Positions 26,736 to 35,887 are shown, counted from the stretch's first letter. The stretch is 64,000 nt of DNA from an uncultured Verrucomicrobia subdivision 3 bacterium (GCA_903875465.1 CAIQWB010000139.1:62001-126000), one strand, 5' to 3'. Made by a program: numbers and translations. The notes: generated by a model from the letters alone, not told the origin.

Positions 26736-28790
26736 TTATCGTGGGGCGGAGGGCTTCAAGGTCCAAACACAGGCATCCTGCAAGGGAGCGCCCGCCGCTT
26801 CCGCCCGGGCGGTCACTTGATTGGCGCCGGGTTTTAACTGGACGTTGTCCCAGTAATACATGCCATTGGTAGCCCCACTTTTTTTGCCCAGTGACACGCC
26901 GTTGATCAGGGCCTCAACTTCCGAGGCGTTGGAATAGATTTTCACATGGGTCAAAACGTTGGTCCGTTCCGTAAACCGGCGGCTGGTAATGTAAACGAAG
27001 GGGTCCGTCGACCAGTTGGCTTTGTAAAAATAAAACGCGTCCTTTTTGGTCTGGCGGTCATAGGTCACCAGGCCCTTGTCGTTGCGTCCGGGAATGCCCC
27101 CCTCGTGCCGGCTGTGCACGGCGAAATCAAACATCACCCAGGCGAAGGTACCCCAGACATAGGGTTGGGATTTTAATTGGGCCCAGGCCAGCTCGTGGAC
27201 AATGTTCTGCCATTCTTCGGGATGCCATTGGCCGGAGGCTTGGGGCTGGACTGGATTGTCCTCATGCTGGGCGGGGTTGGCGCCCGCGCCGTATTCGCTC
27301 ACGCAAAATCCGCCGGAACGGCTGGTGTAGCGATCCTTTATCAGGGTGGGAATGAAATCCTCTTTCGTGCCCCAGCCCGGATACCAGCCCGGATAAATGT
27401 TCCAGCCCAACAGGTCCGGAATGCGGTTCATCTGCGGGTAGAATTCCGTGCAGGTTGCCGCGATGACCGGGCGCGTGGGGTCTTCGCCGTGCGCCACGGC
27501 CTTCAAGTTTTGCAACAGCCGGTGCGGGTCGGGTGTGCCATCGCGAATTTCGTTAAAAAGGCTCCAGACGAAGATGGAGGGGTGATTGACGTTCTGGCGG
27601 ATCAAATCCAGCAATTGCCCGCGGGAGGTGGTTTCAAATGCCTCTGAGGTTCGGATTTTGTCCACCTGGGGAATCTCCGCCCAGACCAGAATGCCCGCGC
27701 GGTCGCACAGGGTATACCAATAATCCGGGTGCTGGTAATGCGCGCAACGAATCACGGTCACGCCCAGTTCCTTGACTATACCCATGTCCTCATCCAAATC
27801 GGCCGGGGAAATCGCCCAACCCTTGCCCATGCGGTCCTGGTGCTTGTCGACCCCGTGCAGGTGATAGGGTTTGCCATTCAGGAAAAACCCTTTTTCCGGA
27901 TCCACCGCATAATAGCGGAGGCCCAGGGCGTTGGTCACGGCATCCACCACGACTCCATTTTTGCGCACTTCCACCACCGCCTGGTAGAGATACGGGTCCA
28001 GCCGGCCATTCCATAAATGCGGATGCGGCAGGGTTACCCGGAGGAATTCCGGGGCCGTGGTAGTACGGGCGGCCATGAAATGGTTGTCGCTGCTTTCCGC
28101 CACCGGATTGCCCATGGCATCCAGCACCCGGGCGACGATGGTGAGCTGGTTGGTGTGCTTGTCCGCATTGCAAATCTGCGCCGTGACATCCAGGACTGCC
28201 TGCTCGGCCGACACCGCCGTCTGCAGCCAGGCCACCCCAAAGGACCCATGGTCCGTCAAGGCCAGGTGGGCGTTGCCGGTCACCAGCAGATGCACCGGGC
28301 GGTACAGTCCGCCATACACCGAAAAGTCGCCGCTCAACGGGGCCACGTCCGGATCCTGGGCATTGCTCACCCGCACTGCCAGCAGATTGGTCCCGGTGGG
28401 AGACAAGGAACTGGTGATTTCGTAACAAAACGCCCCAAACCCTCCGCGGTGTTCCCCCTGCAACTCTCCATTCAGGTAAACCTGCGATACCGTGCTGGCG
28501 GCTTCGAAGCGGAGAAAATAATGTTTTCCGGCCACCGGCGCGCCCAGATTGAGCTCCCGCCGATACCAGCCCGGACCCCGATAATACTCCTTGCCGGCCA
28601 TGGCGGCCTCCACCCCCCAGCAATGGGGCAGGGAGATGGCCTGCCAATGGGATGCCACCAGGCCGGGTCGCTCGCCCTGCGGCACGTCACCGGATTGGAA
28701 AAGCCAGCCGTCGGTAAGGGGGGTCTCTTCCCGCGCCTGCAATTGGGCGGTAGCAAACAGGGCCAGAACCAGGGTGATGACAATGCGCAT
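26736..28790 (-). CDS. Glycoside hydrolase family 2 enzyme, secreted
   Basis: 684 residues from MRIVITLVLALFATAQLQA, a signal peptide. The order is sugar-binding domain (HYFLRFEAASTVSQVYLNGE, GGLYRPVHLL), Ig-like domain, then the TIM barrel. The acid/base is E414 in WSLFNEIRDG and the nucleophile E499 in FCVSEYGAG, the standard GH2 pair. A short C-terminal domain carries SNASEVEALINGVSLGKK. Substrate (beta-galactoside, mannoside or glucuronide) cannot be told from sequence. Ninety bases downstream of the oppositely placed aminotransferase stop; no clear operon partner. Confidence 0.9.
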   Translation of the reverse strand: MRIVITLVLALFATAQLQAREETPLTDGWLFQSGDVPQGERPGLVASHWQAISLPHCWGVEAAMAGKEYYRGPGWYRRELNLGAPVAGKHYFLRFEAASTVSQVYLNGELQGEHRGGFGAFCYEITSSLSPTGTNLLAVRVSNAQDPDVAPLSGDFSVYGGLYRPVHLLVTGNAHLALTDHGSFGVAWLQTAVSAEQAVLDVTAQICNADKHTNQLTIVARVLDAMGNPVAESSDNHFMAARTTTAPEFLRVTLPHPHLWNGRLDPYLYQAVVEVRKNGVVVDAVTNALGLRYYAVDPEKGFFLNGKPYHLHGVDKHQDRMGKGWAISPADLDEDMGIVKELGVTVIRCAHYQHPDYWYTLCDRAGILVWAEIPQVDKIRTSEAFETTSRGQLLDLIRQNVNHPSIFVWSLFNEIRDGTPDPHRLLQNLKAVAHGEDPTRPVIAATCTEFYPQMNRIPDLLGWNIYPGWYPGWGTKEDFIPTLIKDRYTSRSGGFCVSEYGAGANPAQHEDNPVQPQASGQWHPEEWQNIVHELAWAQLKSQPYVWGTFAWVMFDFAVHSRHEGGIPGRNDKGLVTYDRQTKKDAFYFYKANWSTDPFVYITSRRFTERTNVLTHVKIYSNASEVEALINGVSLGKKSGATNGMYYWDNVQLKPGANQVTARAEAAGAPLQDACVWTLKPSAPR

Positions 28791-28879
28791 GTTTAAATCA
28801 TGCCGAAAATTGGGGCGCTCGCGCAAGTCTGGAGGCAGTCGACCGGCGGTACCCCGTTGTGCTCTGGCTGGCTGGCTGG

Positions 28880-30067
28880 TTATACGGAAGCGGGCCGGTG
28901 TTTGGCCAGCCACTCCCGGTCGGCCAGTTTGAGCAAGCGTGCTCCCGCTGCCCGCAGGGTTTGCTCCTGTTTGGCAAAATGAAAACGAATAAACCGGTGT
29001 TCCGGTTCGCGAAAAAAACTGGACCCCGGCACCCCCGCCACGCCCACTTCGCGCACCAACCATTCGGCCGCCGCCGCGTCCGTCGCAAACCCCAGCGGCG
29101 AAATATCCACCATTACGTAATAGGCCCCTTGCGGTTCTGTGAAGCGCAGGCCGGTCTGCCGCAGGAAATCGAGAAATACGGTGCGCTTGTGGGTGTAGAG
29201 TTCCTGCAACCCGGCATAGTAACTGTCCGGCAGTTCCAGCCCCGCCACGGCCGCCTCCTGCAACGGCGCCGCCGCCCCGACCGTGAGAAAATCATGCACC
29301 TTCCGGGCCTGGGCAATAATCGCCGGTGCGGCGTGGACATAACCCAGCCGCCAGCCCGTGATGGAATACGTTTTGGAGAGGGAATTACAAGTGATGGTCC
29401 GGTCAAAGGCCCCGGGCAGGCTGGCACAATAGACGTGTTCGTGCGGCGCATAAACAATGTGTTCATACGGTTCATCGGTGATCACGAAGACATCGTGTTG
29501 CTCGGCCAGGGCCAGAATTTCCAATAACTCCGCGCGGGTGAACACTTTGCCCGTGGGATTGGACGGGTTGCACACGATGATGGCCTTGGGCTTTTGCGCA
29601 AAGGCCCGGGCCAGTTCCGCCCGGTCAAAACCAAAATCCGGTGCCTGCAACGGCACGTAAATGGGGATGGCCCCGCAGAGAATCGCATCCGCCGCATAAT
29701 TTTCGTAAAACGGCGAAAACACGATCACCCGGTCCCCGGGATTGCACGCTGTCATCATCGCCACCATCATGGCCTCCGTGCTGCCACAGGTGACCACCAG
29801 GTGCTGGTCGGGATCCACCGGCAGTCCGGTAAAGCGGGTGATTTTGCGCGCCAGCGCCGCCCGGAATCGTGGAGCACCCCAAGTAACGGCATATTGATGA
29901 AACGGTCCGCGCGTGGCCCGTTCCAGGGCCTGCAACAATGGTTCGGGCGGATCAAAATCGGGGAAACCTTGGGCCAGATTGATGGCCTCATGACGGGTGG
30001 CAAGCCGCGTCATCCCGCGAATGACGGATTCTGAAAAACTGCCGAGTCTGGTGGCCGTTAAGGGCAT
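28880..30067 (-). CDS. PLP-dependent class I/II aminotransferase
   Basis: 395 residues, fold-type I. Features: INLAQGFPDFDPPEPLL, CGSTEAMMVAMM, NPSNPTGKV, TDEPYEHIVY, the PLP lysine in NSLSKTYSITGWRLGY, and the C-terminal RFHFAKQE with the carboxylate-binding Arg. It is closest to the methionine/kynurenine aminotransferase subgroup (YbdL/KAT-like), which transaminates methionine, aromatic amino acids or kynurenine with 2-oxo acids in the cytoplasm. No pathway neighbours specify the substrate. Confidence 0.9.
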   Translation of the reverse strand: MPLTATRLGSFSESVIRGMTRLATRHEAINLAQGFPDFDPPEPLLQALERATRGPFHQYAVTWGAPRFRAALARKITRFTGLPVDPDQHLVVTCGSTEAMMVAMMTACNPGDRVIVFSPFYENYAADAILCGAIPIYVPLQAPDFGFDRAELARAFAQKPKAIIVCNPSNPTGKVFTRAELLEILALAEQHDVFVITDEPYEHIVYAPHEHVYCASLPGAFDRTITCNSLSKTYSITGWRLGYVHAAPAIIAQARKVHDFLTVGAAAPLQEAAVAGLELPDSYYAGLQELYTHKRTVFLDFLRQTGLRFTEPQGAYYVMVDISPLGFATDAAAAEWLVREVGVAGVPGSSFFREPEHRFIRFHFAKQEQTLRAAGARLLKLADREWLAKHRPASV

Positions 30068-30171
30068 AAGCTTAATGTTTAAAGGCGGTTATTTTCGGTG
30101 GAAAATCACGGTTTGTCGACCCGGAATTCACGCCTGGTTGCAGGTAATACATTCCAACCGAACCCGGCGGT

Positions 30172-30687
30172 TCATCGAATAAAATGCAGCCCGGCGTAAA
30201 CCTTCGGATCAATCAAGCGCCCGCCGCCGGCCTGGGCCACCAGCCAGTCGGTCACTTCGGTCAACGGAATTTCGTGGACGGTGATTTCCTCATTGGCCAC
30301 GCCGCCGCCCGTTCCGGTGCGCTGCAATTCGGTGGCGCGAAACAAGGTCACCCGTTCGGAAGTGATGCCGCTGCATGATGCCCCGGTCGTCAGTACCTCC
30401 AGGTGGCCTGCGGCATAGCCCGTCTCCTCCCAAAGTTCCCGTCCGGCGGCGGCCGCGGCTGATTCCTCGGGATCCCCCGGCTCATCCCCGATGAGGCCCG
30501 CCGGCAATTCAATGGTGCGGGCCTGCACCGGAACCCGGTACTGTTCCACCATTAATAATTTCTGTTCCGGCGTCACCGCCACAATGATCGCAGCATGGTT
30601 TGCCCGCACCCGTTCCACATATTCCCAACGCCCCAATTTCACCAGTTGGAGAAACTTTCCCGTGCCAATGGTTTCGACTTGGTTCAT
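30172..30687 (-). CDS. Nudix hydrolase, ADP-ribose pyrophosphatase-like
   Basis: 171 residues from MNQVETIGTGKFLQLVK. Nudix box: A-G-L-I-G-D-E-P-G-D then AAAAAGRELWEETGYAAG, an ADPRase-type box with the REUXEEXG core intact. The IIVAVTPEQKLLMVEQYR and PVQARTIELPAG strands match NudF-like enzymes that hydrolyse ADP-ribose or nucleoside-diphosphate sugars. The start is uncertain; an upstream Met ten-plus codons away is possible. Confidence 0.85.
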   Translation of the reverse strand: MNQVETIGTGKFLQLVKLGRWEYVERVRANHAAIIVAVTPEQKLLMVEQYRVPVQARTIELPAGLIGDEPGDPEESAAAAAGRELWEETGYAAGHLEVLTTGASCSGITSERVTLFRATELQRTGTGGGVANEEITVHEIPLTEVTDWLVAQAGGGRLIDPKVYAGLHFIR

Positions 30688-30751
30688 GCGCCGGATGCTA
30701 ACCCATCCCATCATGGACACAATCCAGCATTCCCCTGGCAACCGTGGCGAC

Positions 30752-31333
30752 TCAGGCAAATTCCAAAATGGTTTCGGCCGGATGATATTGGTCCTGCGCG
30801 GAAAATTTACGGGCTAAAAAGGTTTCCAAATGACTGGTCAGCCATTCTGGTTCCCCGGCGGCGGGTTCCTCCATCCAGTGCCAGATAAAATCCCGGTTCG
30901 TTTGCCGGGCACTGTTCATGCAGTGTTTGACGGTCCAGTCCAGTTCCTCTGCCCGGTTGGTTTCATCCCCAAACAAACCGATTAACAAGCCCGGGGTTAG
31001 GGGGTTGGCCATACGGGGGGTGAGTGAATCCAGCCAGTGGATTAATTCCAATTCACGGTGCTTTAAGGAACTCACTGCCACCAGCAGGATATCCGCCCGA
31101 TTGGCTTCGCCCGTAATCATCTGGCGGACGGCCTGCGCTGTGAGGAGGGAATCTAATTTCCACTGTTCGCTCGAACAAATCCACTGGGCCCCTGCCAGCT
31201 TTGCCATGAGACTGGCGGCCCAGCGCGCGCGGAGACCGGCGGCAAAATCAACATGCAGGGAAAACACCCGGAATTGTCCGGCCGGCAGTACGCCCGGTTC
31301 GATGAGCTTGATTGGATCCATGGTGGAAAGCAT
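30752..31333 (-). CDS. Conserved-looking cytoplasmic protein, function unknown
   Basis: 193 residues with no signal peptide, membrane helix or motif I recognise. Central hydrophobic strands (ADILLVAVSSLKHRELELIHWLDSL, PLTPGLLIGLFGD) alternate with charged helices, suggesting an alpha/beta fold such as a receiver- or Rossmann-like domain. It follows ptsH on the same strand after 111 bases that contain a strong hairpin, so it may share the operon at reduced level. I assign no function. Confidence 0.7.
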   Translation of the reverse strand: MLSTMDPIKLIEPGVLPAGQFRVFSLHVDFAAGLRARWAASLMAKLAGAQWICSSEQWKLDSLLTAQAVRQMITGEANRADILLVAVSSLKHRELELIHWLDSLTPRMANPLTPGLLIGLFGDETNRAEELDWTVKHCMNSARQTNRDFIWHWMEEPAAGEPEWLTSHLETFLARKFSAQDQYHPAETILEFA

Positions 31334-31384
31334 CTGGTGCCTAGATGCTCCTCCACTTGGGTTGCGGAAGGATGGCGGTTGGGT

Positions 31385-31405
31385 GGCATTTGCGTGACAA
31401 ATGCC
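31385..31405. repeat. Perfect 8-bp hairpin between ptsH and the unknown gene
   Basis: GGCATTTG and CAAATGCC flank the loop CGTGA. There is no adjacent T-tract on either strand, so it is not a classic terminator; mRNA processing, stabilisation or a repressor site are alternatives. Confidence 0.4.
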
Positions 31406-31444
31406 CAGCCCGAACCGGATGAGGTAATTCCGCTCGTGCGTGCG

Positions 31445-31738
31445 TTAATCCTCGTCAAACTTGCGTTTGACCAGGGCTTCGATTTCGGTGAGGGCCTGCA
31501 CGGCGTCCGTGCCGGTGGCATGAACGGTAAATTTGCTGCCGGGGCCGGCCGCCAGCATCATCAGGCCGATGATGCTCTTGCCGTTAATGGTTTCCCCGTC
31601 TTTTTCCACGAAAATATCGGCGACGAACTGGTTGGCAATTTTGACAAAGCGGGCGGCCGGCCGGGCGTGGATGCCCTGCTTGTTCAAGACCGTCAGCTCT
31701 TTACTCAAGCCCTGGCCATCTTTTTTCATCGCACTCAT
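31445..31738 (-). CDS. ptsH: HPr phosphocarrier protein
   Basis: 97 residues from MSAMKKDGQG. H24 in GIHARPAARFVK is the phosphorylatable histidine and S55 in NGKSIIGLMMLAA is the regulatory serine targeted by HPr kinase, which is encoded immediately upstream. A longer upstream frame overlaps the hprK tail and lacks homology. No EI, EIIA or sugar permease is present, so it is probably regulatory (HPr-Ser-P), resembling PTS-Ntr or Crh-like roles rather than sugar uptake. Confidence 0.92.
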   Translation of the reverse strand: MSAMKKDGQGLSKELTVLNKQGIHARPAARFVKIANQFVADIFVEKDGETINGKSIIGLMMLAAGPGSKFTVHATGTDAVQALTEIEALVKRKFDED

Positions 31739-31796
31739 TTGTTTCCAAATCGTAAAGTAGTTCAACCCACCACCACGTCGCAAACTATTTTGCACA

Positions 31797-32747
31797 TTAT
31801 GGCAGGGTTTGAGGGGCCATTTCGGCAATCAACCGTTTGTTCAGTTCCTGGGCGGCGTTGTAACCCGACTTGTTCAACTTGGTCTGAAAAGCCGCCACCT
31901 CAATCAGCCGCGCCAAATCCCGGCCCGGACGCACCGGAATGGTGATATGCGGAATGTCCATCCCCAAAATCGTGACGAATTCCTGTTCCATCCCCAACCG
32001 GTCCACATCCTTCACCTCACTCCAGAGTTTGAGTGCGATGACCAAATCCAAAGTCTTCTCTTTGCGAATGCTCTTGATGCCGAACATGGCCGCCACATTG
32101 ATAATCCCAATCCCCCTTACCTCCATGTGGTTGCGGGTCAACTCCGAGCTGGTGCACAGGATTTCCCGGTTGTCCACCAGCATGGCTTTCACCACGTCAT
32201 CCGCCACCAGGCTGTAACCCCGTTCGATCAGGGCCAGCACGGCTTCACTTTTGCCGATGCCACTTTCCCCGCGAATAATGACCCCCACGCCGAGGATGTC
32301 CACCATGCTGCCCAACTCCGTGGAGCGCGGGGCGAACATGGTCTCGAGCGCCAGGGTGGCGAGGTTGATGAACTTCATGGTCACCAGGGGGGTTTGAAAA
32401 ATCGGCACGCCGGACTGCTCGGCCGCCGCCAAAAATTCCTTGTCCGGCTTCAGCCCCCGGCTGAAGACGATGCACGGAATTTTGTAGGCAAAGAGATAAG
32501 CATAACGCGCCTGGCGCTCCTCCGGCCGGAGGGAACGGAGATAAAACACCTCGGCATGGCCCATCACCTGCACCCGCTTGTAAGCGAAGTAACGGGTGAA
32601 ACCGCTGAGTGCCAGTCCGGGCCGGTTGACGGTGGGTTCGCGGATGATGCGTTTCCCATTGAGTTCCCCGCCCCCCAGGCGCCGCATTTGCAAAGCCTCG
32701 GTGTGTTCTTTGAAGAATTGTTCAACCGTGACAGCCTGTCGTTCCAT
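31797..32747 (-). CDS. hprK: HPr kinase/phosphorylase
   Basis: 316 residues. The C-terminal kinase domain has P-loop GVIIRGESGIGKSEAVLAL (K166), LVADDVV, and the HprK signature EVRGIGIINVAAMFG, followed by the C-terminal IPVRPGRDLARLIEVAA segment. The N-terminal DRTGG-type domain is present. It phosphorylates and dephosphorylates HPr on serine in response to nucleotide and phosphate levels. It is sandwiched between lptB and ptsH; in Proteobacteria hprK also lies near kdsC-lptCAB, but with rpoN, hpf and ptsN in between. Confidence 0.94.
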   Translation of the reverse strand: MERQAVTVEQFFKEHTEALQMRRLGGGELNGKRIIREPTVNRPGLALSGFTRYFAYKRVQVMGHAEVFYLRSLRPEERQARYAYLFAYKIPCIVFSRGLKPDKEFLAAAEQSGVPIFQTPLVTMKFINLATLALETMFAPRSTELGSMVDILGVGVIIRGESGIGKSEAVLALIERGYSLVADDVVKAMLVDNREILCTSSELTRNHMEVRGIGIINVAAMFGIKSIRKEKTLDLVIALKLWSEVKDVDRLGMEQEFVTILGMDIPHITIPVRPGRDLARLIEVAAFQTKLNKSGYNAAQELNKRLIAEMAPQTLP

Positions 32748-32750
32748 AAA

Positions 32751-33500
32751 TTACAAATTAAATTCCGGGCCCAAATAGATTTCCCGGGCCTTCGCATCAT
32801 TGGCCAGAAATTCCGCGCTGCCGGCCACGAGCACCTGGCCCTTGTAAATAATATACCCGCGGTCGATGATTTTCAGCATTTCGCGAACGTCATGATCCGT
32901 GATCAAAATCCCCAGCCCGCGATCCCGCAGCCGGCGCACAATTTTCCCCACCTCGTACTTGGCAATGGGATCAATGCCAGCAAAGGGCTCGTCCAGCAAG
33001 AGCATCTTGGGGCTGGTCACCAGCGCCCGCGTGATTTCCAGACGCCGTTTTTCCCCGCCGCTCAGCTGGTAAGCTTTGCTTTTGGCCAGCGGGGTCAGGT
33101 CGAGTTCCTCCAGCAGGTACTTCAAACGCACCGCCCGCTCCGCCCGGGTGAGCTGGCAGGTTTCGAGAATCGCCAAAATGTTCTCCTCCACCGTCAGTTT
33201 GCGAAACACCGAGGGTTCCTGGGTCAGATAACCAATCCCCAGCCGCGCCCGCTGGTGCATCGCCAGCCCGGTGATCTCCTGGTCTAGATAGGTGACCTGG
33301 CCGGCATTGGGTTTCACCACCCCCACGATCATGTTAAAGGTGGTCGTTTTACCGGCGCCATTGGGACCCAGCAGACCCACGATTTCGCCCGCCCCCACGC
33401 GCACGGAAACGCCATTAACCACGCGGCGGCCGCTGTATTCCCGCACCAATTGGTCCGTGGCGAGTTGCGCGGCGGCGGGCGGGTTGGGAGGAGTGGCCAT
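32751..33500 (-). CDS. lptB: LPS export ABC transporter ATP-binding protein
   Basis: 249 residues. Walker A GLLGPNGAGKTTTFNMIVG, Q-loop LTQEPSVFRKLTVEENI, signature LSGGEKRRLEITRAL, Walker B MLLLDEPFAGIDPIA and the switch His in ITDHDVREML all match LptB. It drives extraction of lipopolysaccharide from the inner membrane with LptF/LptG, which are not in this window. Two bases separate it from lptA. Confidence 0.95.
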   Translation of the reverse strand: MATPPNPPAAAQLATDQLVREYSGRRVVNGVSVRVGAGEIVGLLGPNGAGKTTTFNMIVGVVKPNAGQVTYLDQEITGLAMHQRARLGIGYLTQEPSVFRKLTVEENILAILETCQLTRAERAVRLKYLLEELDLTPLAKSKAYQLSGGEKRRLEITRALVTSPKMLLLDEPFAGIDPIAKYEVGKIVRRLRDRGLGILITDHDVREMLKIIDRGYIIYKGQVLVAGSAEFLANDAKAREIYLGPEFNL

Positions 33501-33502
33501 GA

Positions 33503-34051
33503 TCAGGGGTGGGGGGGCACGTGGTTGGTGCGGCTGGTGGCCGTGTTGGTGCTGTTTAAATTAATAAAATCGTGGCTGAACGTCGTCGTCCAGTTGGTGG
33601 AACTCAACTCCTGTTTCACCAGATCCCAAACCAGCGGCTCGCCCGCCAGGTTGATTTTATCCGTCCACAATTTTGCGTGCCCGCTCAACGTGATGGTGGC
33701 ATTGGTGACCGCGCCAGCCTCGTGATAATTATAAACCGCCCGGTCGCTGGTGGCGTGGTTGGTCAGGCCTTTGTCATCGATGAAGGTCATCACCACATTG
33801 GTCGCCGCCACCACCTGCCGGTCGGGATTATTATTGTGCGGCAAATCCGCCGCCAGCCACGCACTGGTCAGATGCATCCGCGGATCCTCCACGGTCACAT
33901 GGCCATGGTAAATCGTCCGGTAATGCGCCATGTCAAAAGTTCCCCCGTGGTCCGAGTGAATGCTGAGTTTCGGCGGCTCATTGGTCGCCGCTGCCGCGAG
34001 CCGCCCCCCAGCTACCAGCCCGGCGACCAGTAACAGATAAAAGTAGTTCAT
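33503..34051 (-). CDS. lptA: LptA/OstA-like periplasmic LPS transport protein
   Basis: 182 residues: signal peptide MNYFYLLLVAGLVAGGRLAAA, then an OstA-type beta-jellyroll (YRTIYHGHVTVEDPRMHLTSAWL, ITLSGHAKLWTDKINLAGEPLVWD). LptA bridges the periplasm between LptC and LptD. Sequence similarity is modest but position between lptC and lptB is decisive. Its ATG overlaps the lptC stop by four bases. Confidence 0.85.
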   Translation of the reverse strand: MNYFYLLLVAGLVAGGRLAAAATNEPPKLSIHSDHGGTFDMAHYRTIYHGHVTVEDPRMHLTSAWLAADLPHNNNPDRQVVAATNVVMTFIDDKGLTNHATSDRAVYNYHEAGAVTNATITLSGHAKLWTDKINLAGEPLVWDLVKQELSSTNWTTTFSHDFINLNSTNTATSRTNHVPPHP

Positions 34052-34524
34052 GGTATGATGGTCAAATTGGTGCCGGTCAAAATATCCGTTTCCACTTGGT
34101 TGGTCAGGATGAGAAACTCATCTTCCTGACGCCATTCAAAACCCACCCCGGTCAGTCGAAACTGGCCATCGGCCTGGCGTACTTCCATCCGTCCGGCGGA
34201 ATTGGCGGTCCCTTTGATTTGGTCATAAAGGCATTCGGGAGCCTCCACCACGTACTTCGGCCGGCCATTGGTCTCAAAAATTTCCAGTTTCAATTGCTGG
34301 ATCAGCACCCGCCCGTCTGCCTGCGGCACCGCCTGGGCTCCCGCCAGGCGGGACTTGATTTGCATCTGGTAGGGTGGATCATAATACTCCACCGAGGAAA
34401 AATCACTCGCGTTTTTCACCGGCATGTCCGCCCCGCGCATCCAGGTTGCCCCCCCCCCGGGCAGCAGCGCCAGGGCCAGGATCATGCCGGGCAGTCCGGC
34501 CGCCAGTGCCCGTGCGCCGCTCAC
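34048..34524 (-). CDS. lptC: LptC-like LPS export protein
   Basis: About 158 residues read from a GTG that overlaps the kdsC stop as GTGA (VSGARALAAGLPGMILALALL membrane anchor); an ATG ten codons upstream inside kdsC is the alternative. The periplasmic part has QIKSRLAGAQAVPQADGRVLIQQLKLEIFE and VEAPECLYDQIKGTANSAGRMEV, an LptC/OstA-type pattern. It would receive LPS from LptBFG and hand it to LptA. Confidence 0.8.
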   Translation of the reverse strand: MSGARALAAGLPGMILALALLPGGGATWMRGADMPVKNASDFSSVEYYDPPYQMQIKSRLAGAQAVPQADGRVLIQQLKLEIFETNGRPKYVVEAPECLYDQIKGTANSAGRMEVRQADGQFRLTGVGFEWRQEDEFLILTNQVETDILTGTNLTIIP

Positions 34525-35069
34525 GCCGTATATTGTTTTACAAACGTTTCCCATTTGCCCTGTGTGCGTAAAATCAGTTCGATCGTCTCGCGAATCGCCC
34601 CATGGCCGCCCGGTTGCCGGGTGGTGTAATGGGCCATGGCCCGTGCCTCGGGCACCCCATCCGCCACCGCCACCGCCAGGCCGGCCCGCTGCAGCGGACC
34701 CAAATCAATGATATCATCTCCGACAAAGCAAACGTCCTGCCAATTCAATCTTTGTTCGGCCAGCAGCACCTCAATGGCCGCCGCCTTGCCCGTTTTGTCG
34801 GTTTGCTGCACCAAAAAATCTATTTTCAGTTCCGTGGCCCGCAACTTGGTCGCGTCCGAGGGCCGCGCCGATACCCAGCCAATTTTCCCGCCCGCGCGCC
34901 GCCACAGGACCATGCCCAGGCCGTCCCGGATATTGAAGCGCTTGAACTCGCGCTTGCCGCCCACGTAAATGGACCCGTCCGTCAGCACGCCGTCCACATC
35001 ACAGAGAAAGAGTTTTACCCGCGCCAGCCGTTTGCTTAGCGCCGCACTTAATTTTTTGGTAGGTTTCAT
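34521..35069 (-). CDS. kdsC: 3-deoxy-D-manno-octulosonate 8-phosphate phosphatase
   Basis: 182 residues, the KdsC length. HAD motif I is CDVDGVLTDG (D24, D26), followed by FNIRDGLGM, VSARPSDATKLRA, and FVGDDIIDLGPLQRAGLAVAVADG. It removes phosphate from Kdo-8-P in the CMP-Kdo pathway. The start overlaps the kdsA stop by four bases. Confidence 0.95.
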   Translation of the reverse strand: MKPTKKLSAALSKRLARVKLFLCDVDGVLTDGSIYVGGKREFKRFNIRDGLGMVLWRRAGGKIGWVSARPSDATKLRATELKIDFLVQQTDKTGKAAAIEVLLAEQRLNWQDVCFVGDDIIDLGPLQRAGLAVAVADGVPEARAMAHYTTRQPGGHGAIRETIELILRTQGKWETFVKQYTA

Positions 35070-35881
35070 TGCACCGCCTCGTAAACTTTTAACAAACGCC
35101 AGAGTAAGGCCGGCATTTCCGCCAGCGGGATCATGTTGGGGCCATCGCTCAACGCCTGGTCGGGCTGGGGATGGGTTTCAATGAATAACCCATCGGCCCC
35201 GGCCGCCAGGGCGGAGCGGGCCAGTACGGGCGCAAACTCCCGCTGGCCGCTGGACTGGTCGCCACCGCCCCCGGGAAGTTGCACCGAATGGGTGGCGTCA
35301 AAAATCACGGGAAACCGGAAGCTCTTCATGATGGGAATCGAGCGCATGTCGGCCACCAAGTTGTTGTACCCAAAGGTCGTGCCGCGCTCGGTGAGTAGAA
35401 TTTTTTTGGCTCCGGCCGTCCGGGCCTTCTCCGCTACCTGGCCCATTTCCTTGGGGGAGAGAAACTGGCCTTTCTTCAGATTCACAATCTTGCCGGTCGC
35501 CACGGCGGCGGCGATCAAATCCGTCTGCCGGCAGAGAAAGGCGGGTATCTGGAGCACATCCACCACCGCCGCGGCCGCCCGCGCCTGTTCCTCGGTATGC
35601 ACATCCGTGAGCACCGGGACCTCAAATTCCGCCCGGATTTTGGCCAGTACCGCCAGGCCGGCGGCCAGGCCGGGGCCCCGGAAGGATTTGCCCGAGGTCC
35701 GGTTCGCCTTGTCGAAACTGGCTTTGAACACGTAAAAAATGCCCAACTGGGCACACGTCTTTTGCATCGCCGCCGCAACCTGGCGGCAGAGCTTCTCGTT
35801 TTCGATGGCGCAGGGCCCGGCAATCAGGCTCAGGCGGCGGGACGTATTAAATTGTTTCCAAATCGCGGCGTCGTTGAACAC
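35066..35881 (-). CDS. kdsA: 3-deoxy-8-phosphooctulonate synthase
   Basis: 271 residues from a GTG (VFNDAAIWKQFN), close to the family length; a 36-codon extension to an upstream ATG would overlap the promoter. Signatures: LIAGPCAIEN, FKASFDKANRTSGKSFRGPG, VLTDVHTEEQA, QIPAFLCRQTDL, LKKGQFLSPKEM, RGTTFGYNNLV and FIETHPQPDQALSDGPN. It joins phosphoenolpyruvate and arabinose-5-phosphate to Kdo-8-P. First gene of kdsA-kdsC-lptC-lptA-lptB-hprK-ptsH. Confidence 0.92.
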   Translation of the reverse strand: MFNDAAIWKQFNTSRRLSLIAGPCAIENEKLCRQVAAAMQKTCAQLGIFYVFKASFDKANRTSGKSFRGPGLAAGLAVLAKIRAEFEVPVLTDVHTEEQARAAAAVVDVLQIPAFLCRQTDLIAAAVATGKIVNLKKGQFLSPKEMGQVAEKARTAGAKKILLTERGTTFGYNNLVADMRSIPIMKSFRFPVIFDATHSVQLPGGGGDQSSGQREFAPVLARSALAAGADGLFIETHPQPDQALSDGPNMIPLAEMPALLWRLLKVYEAVQ

Positions 35882-35887
35882 CCGCCA

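Noticed and set aside
31809-33287. 492-codon plus-strand frame across hprK and lptB
   Set aside because: It is antisense to two unmistakable genes, and its translation is His/Gln/Phe-rich without motifs.
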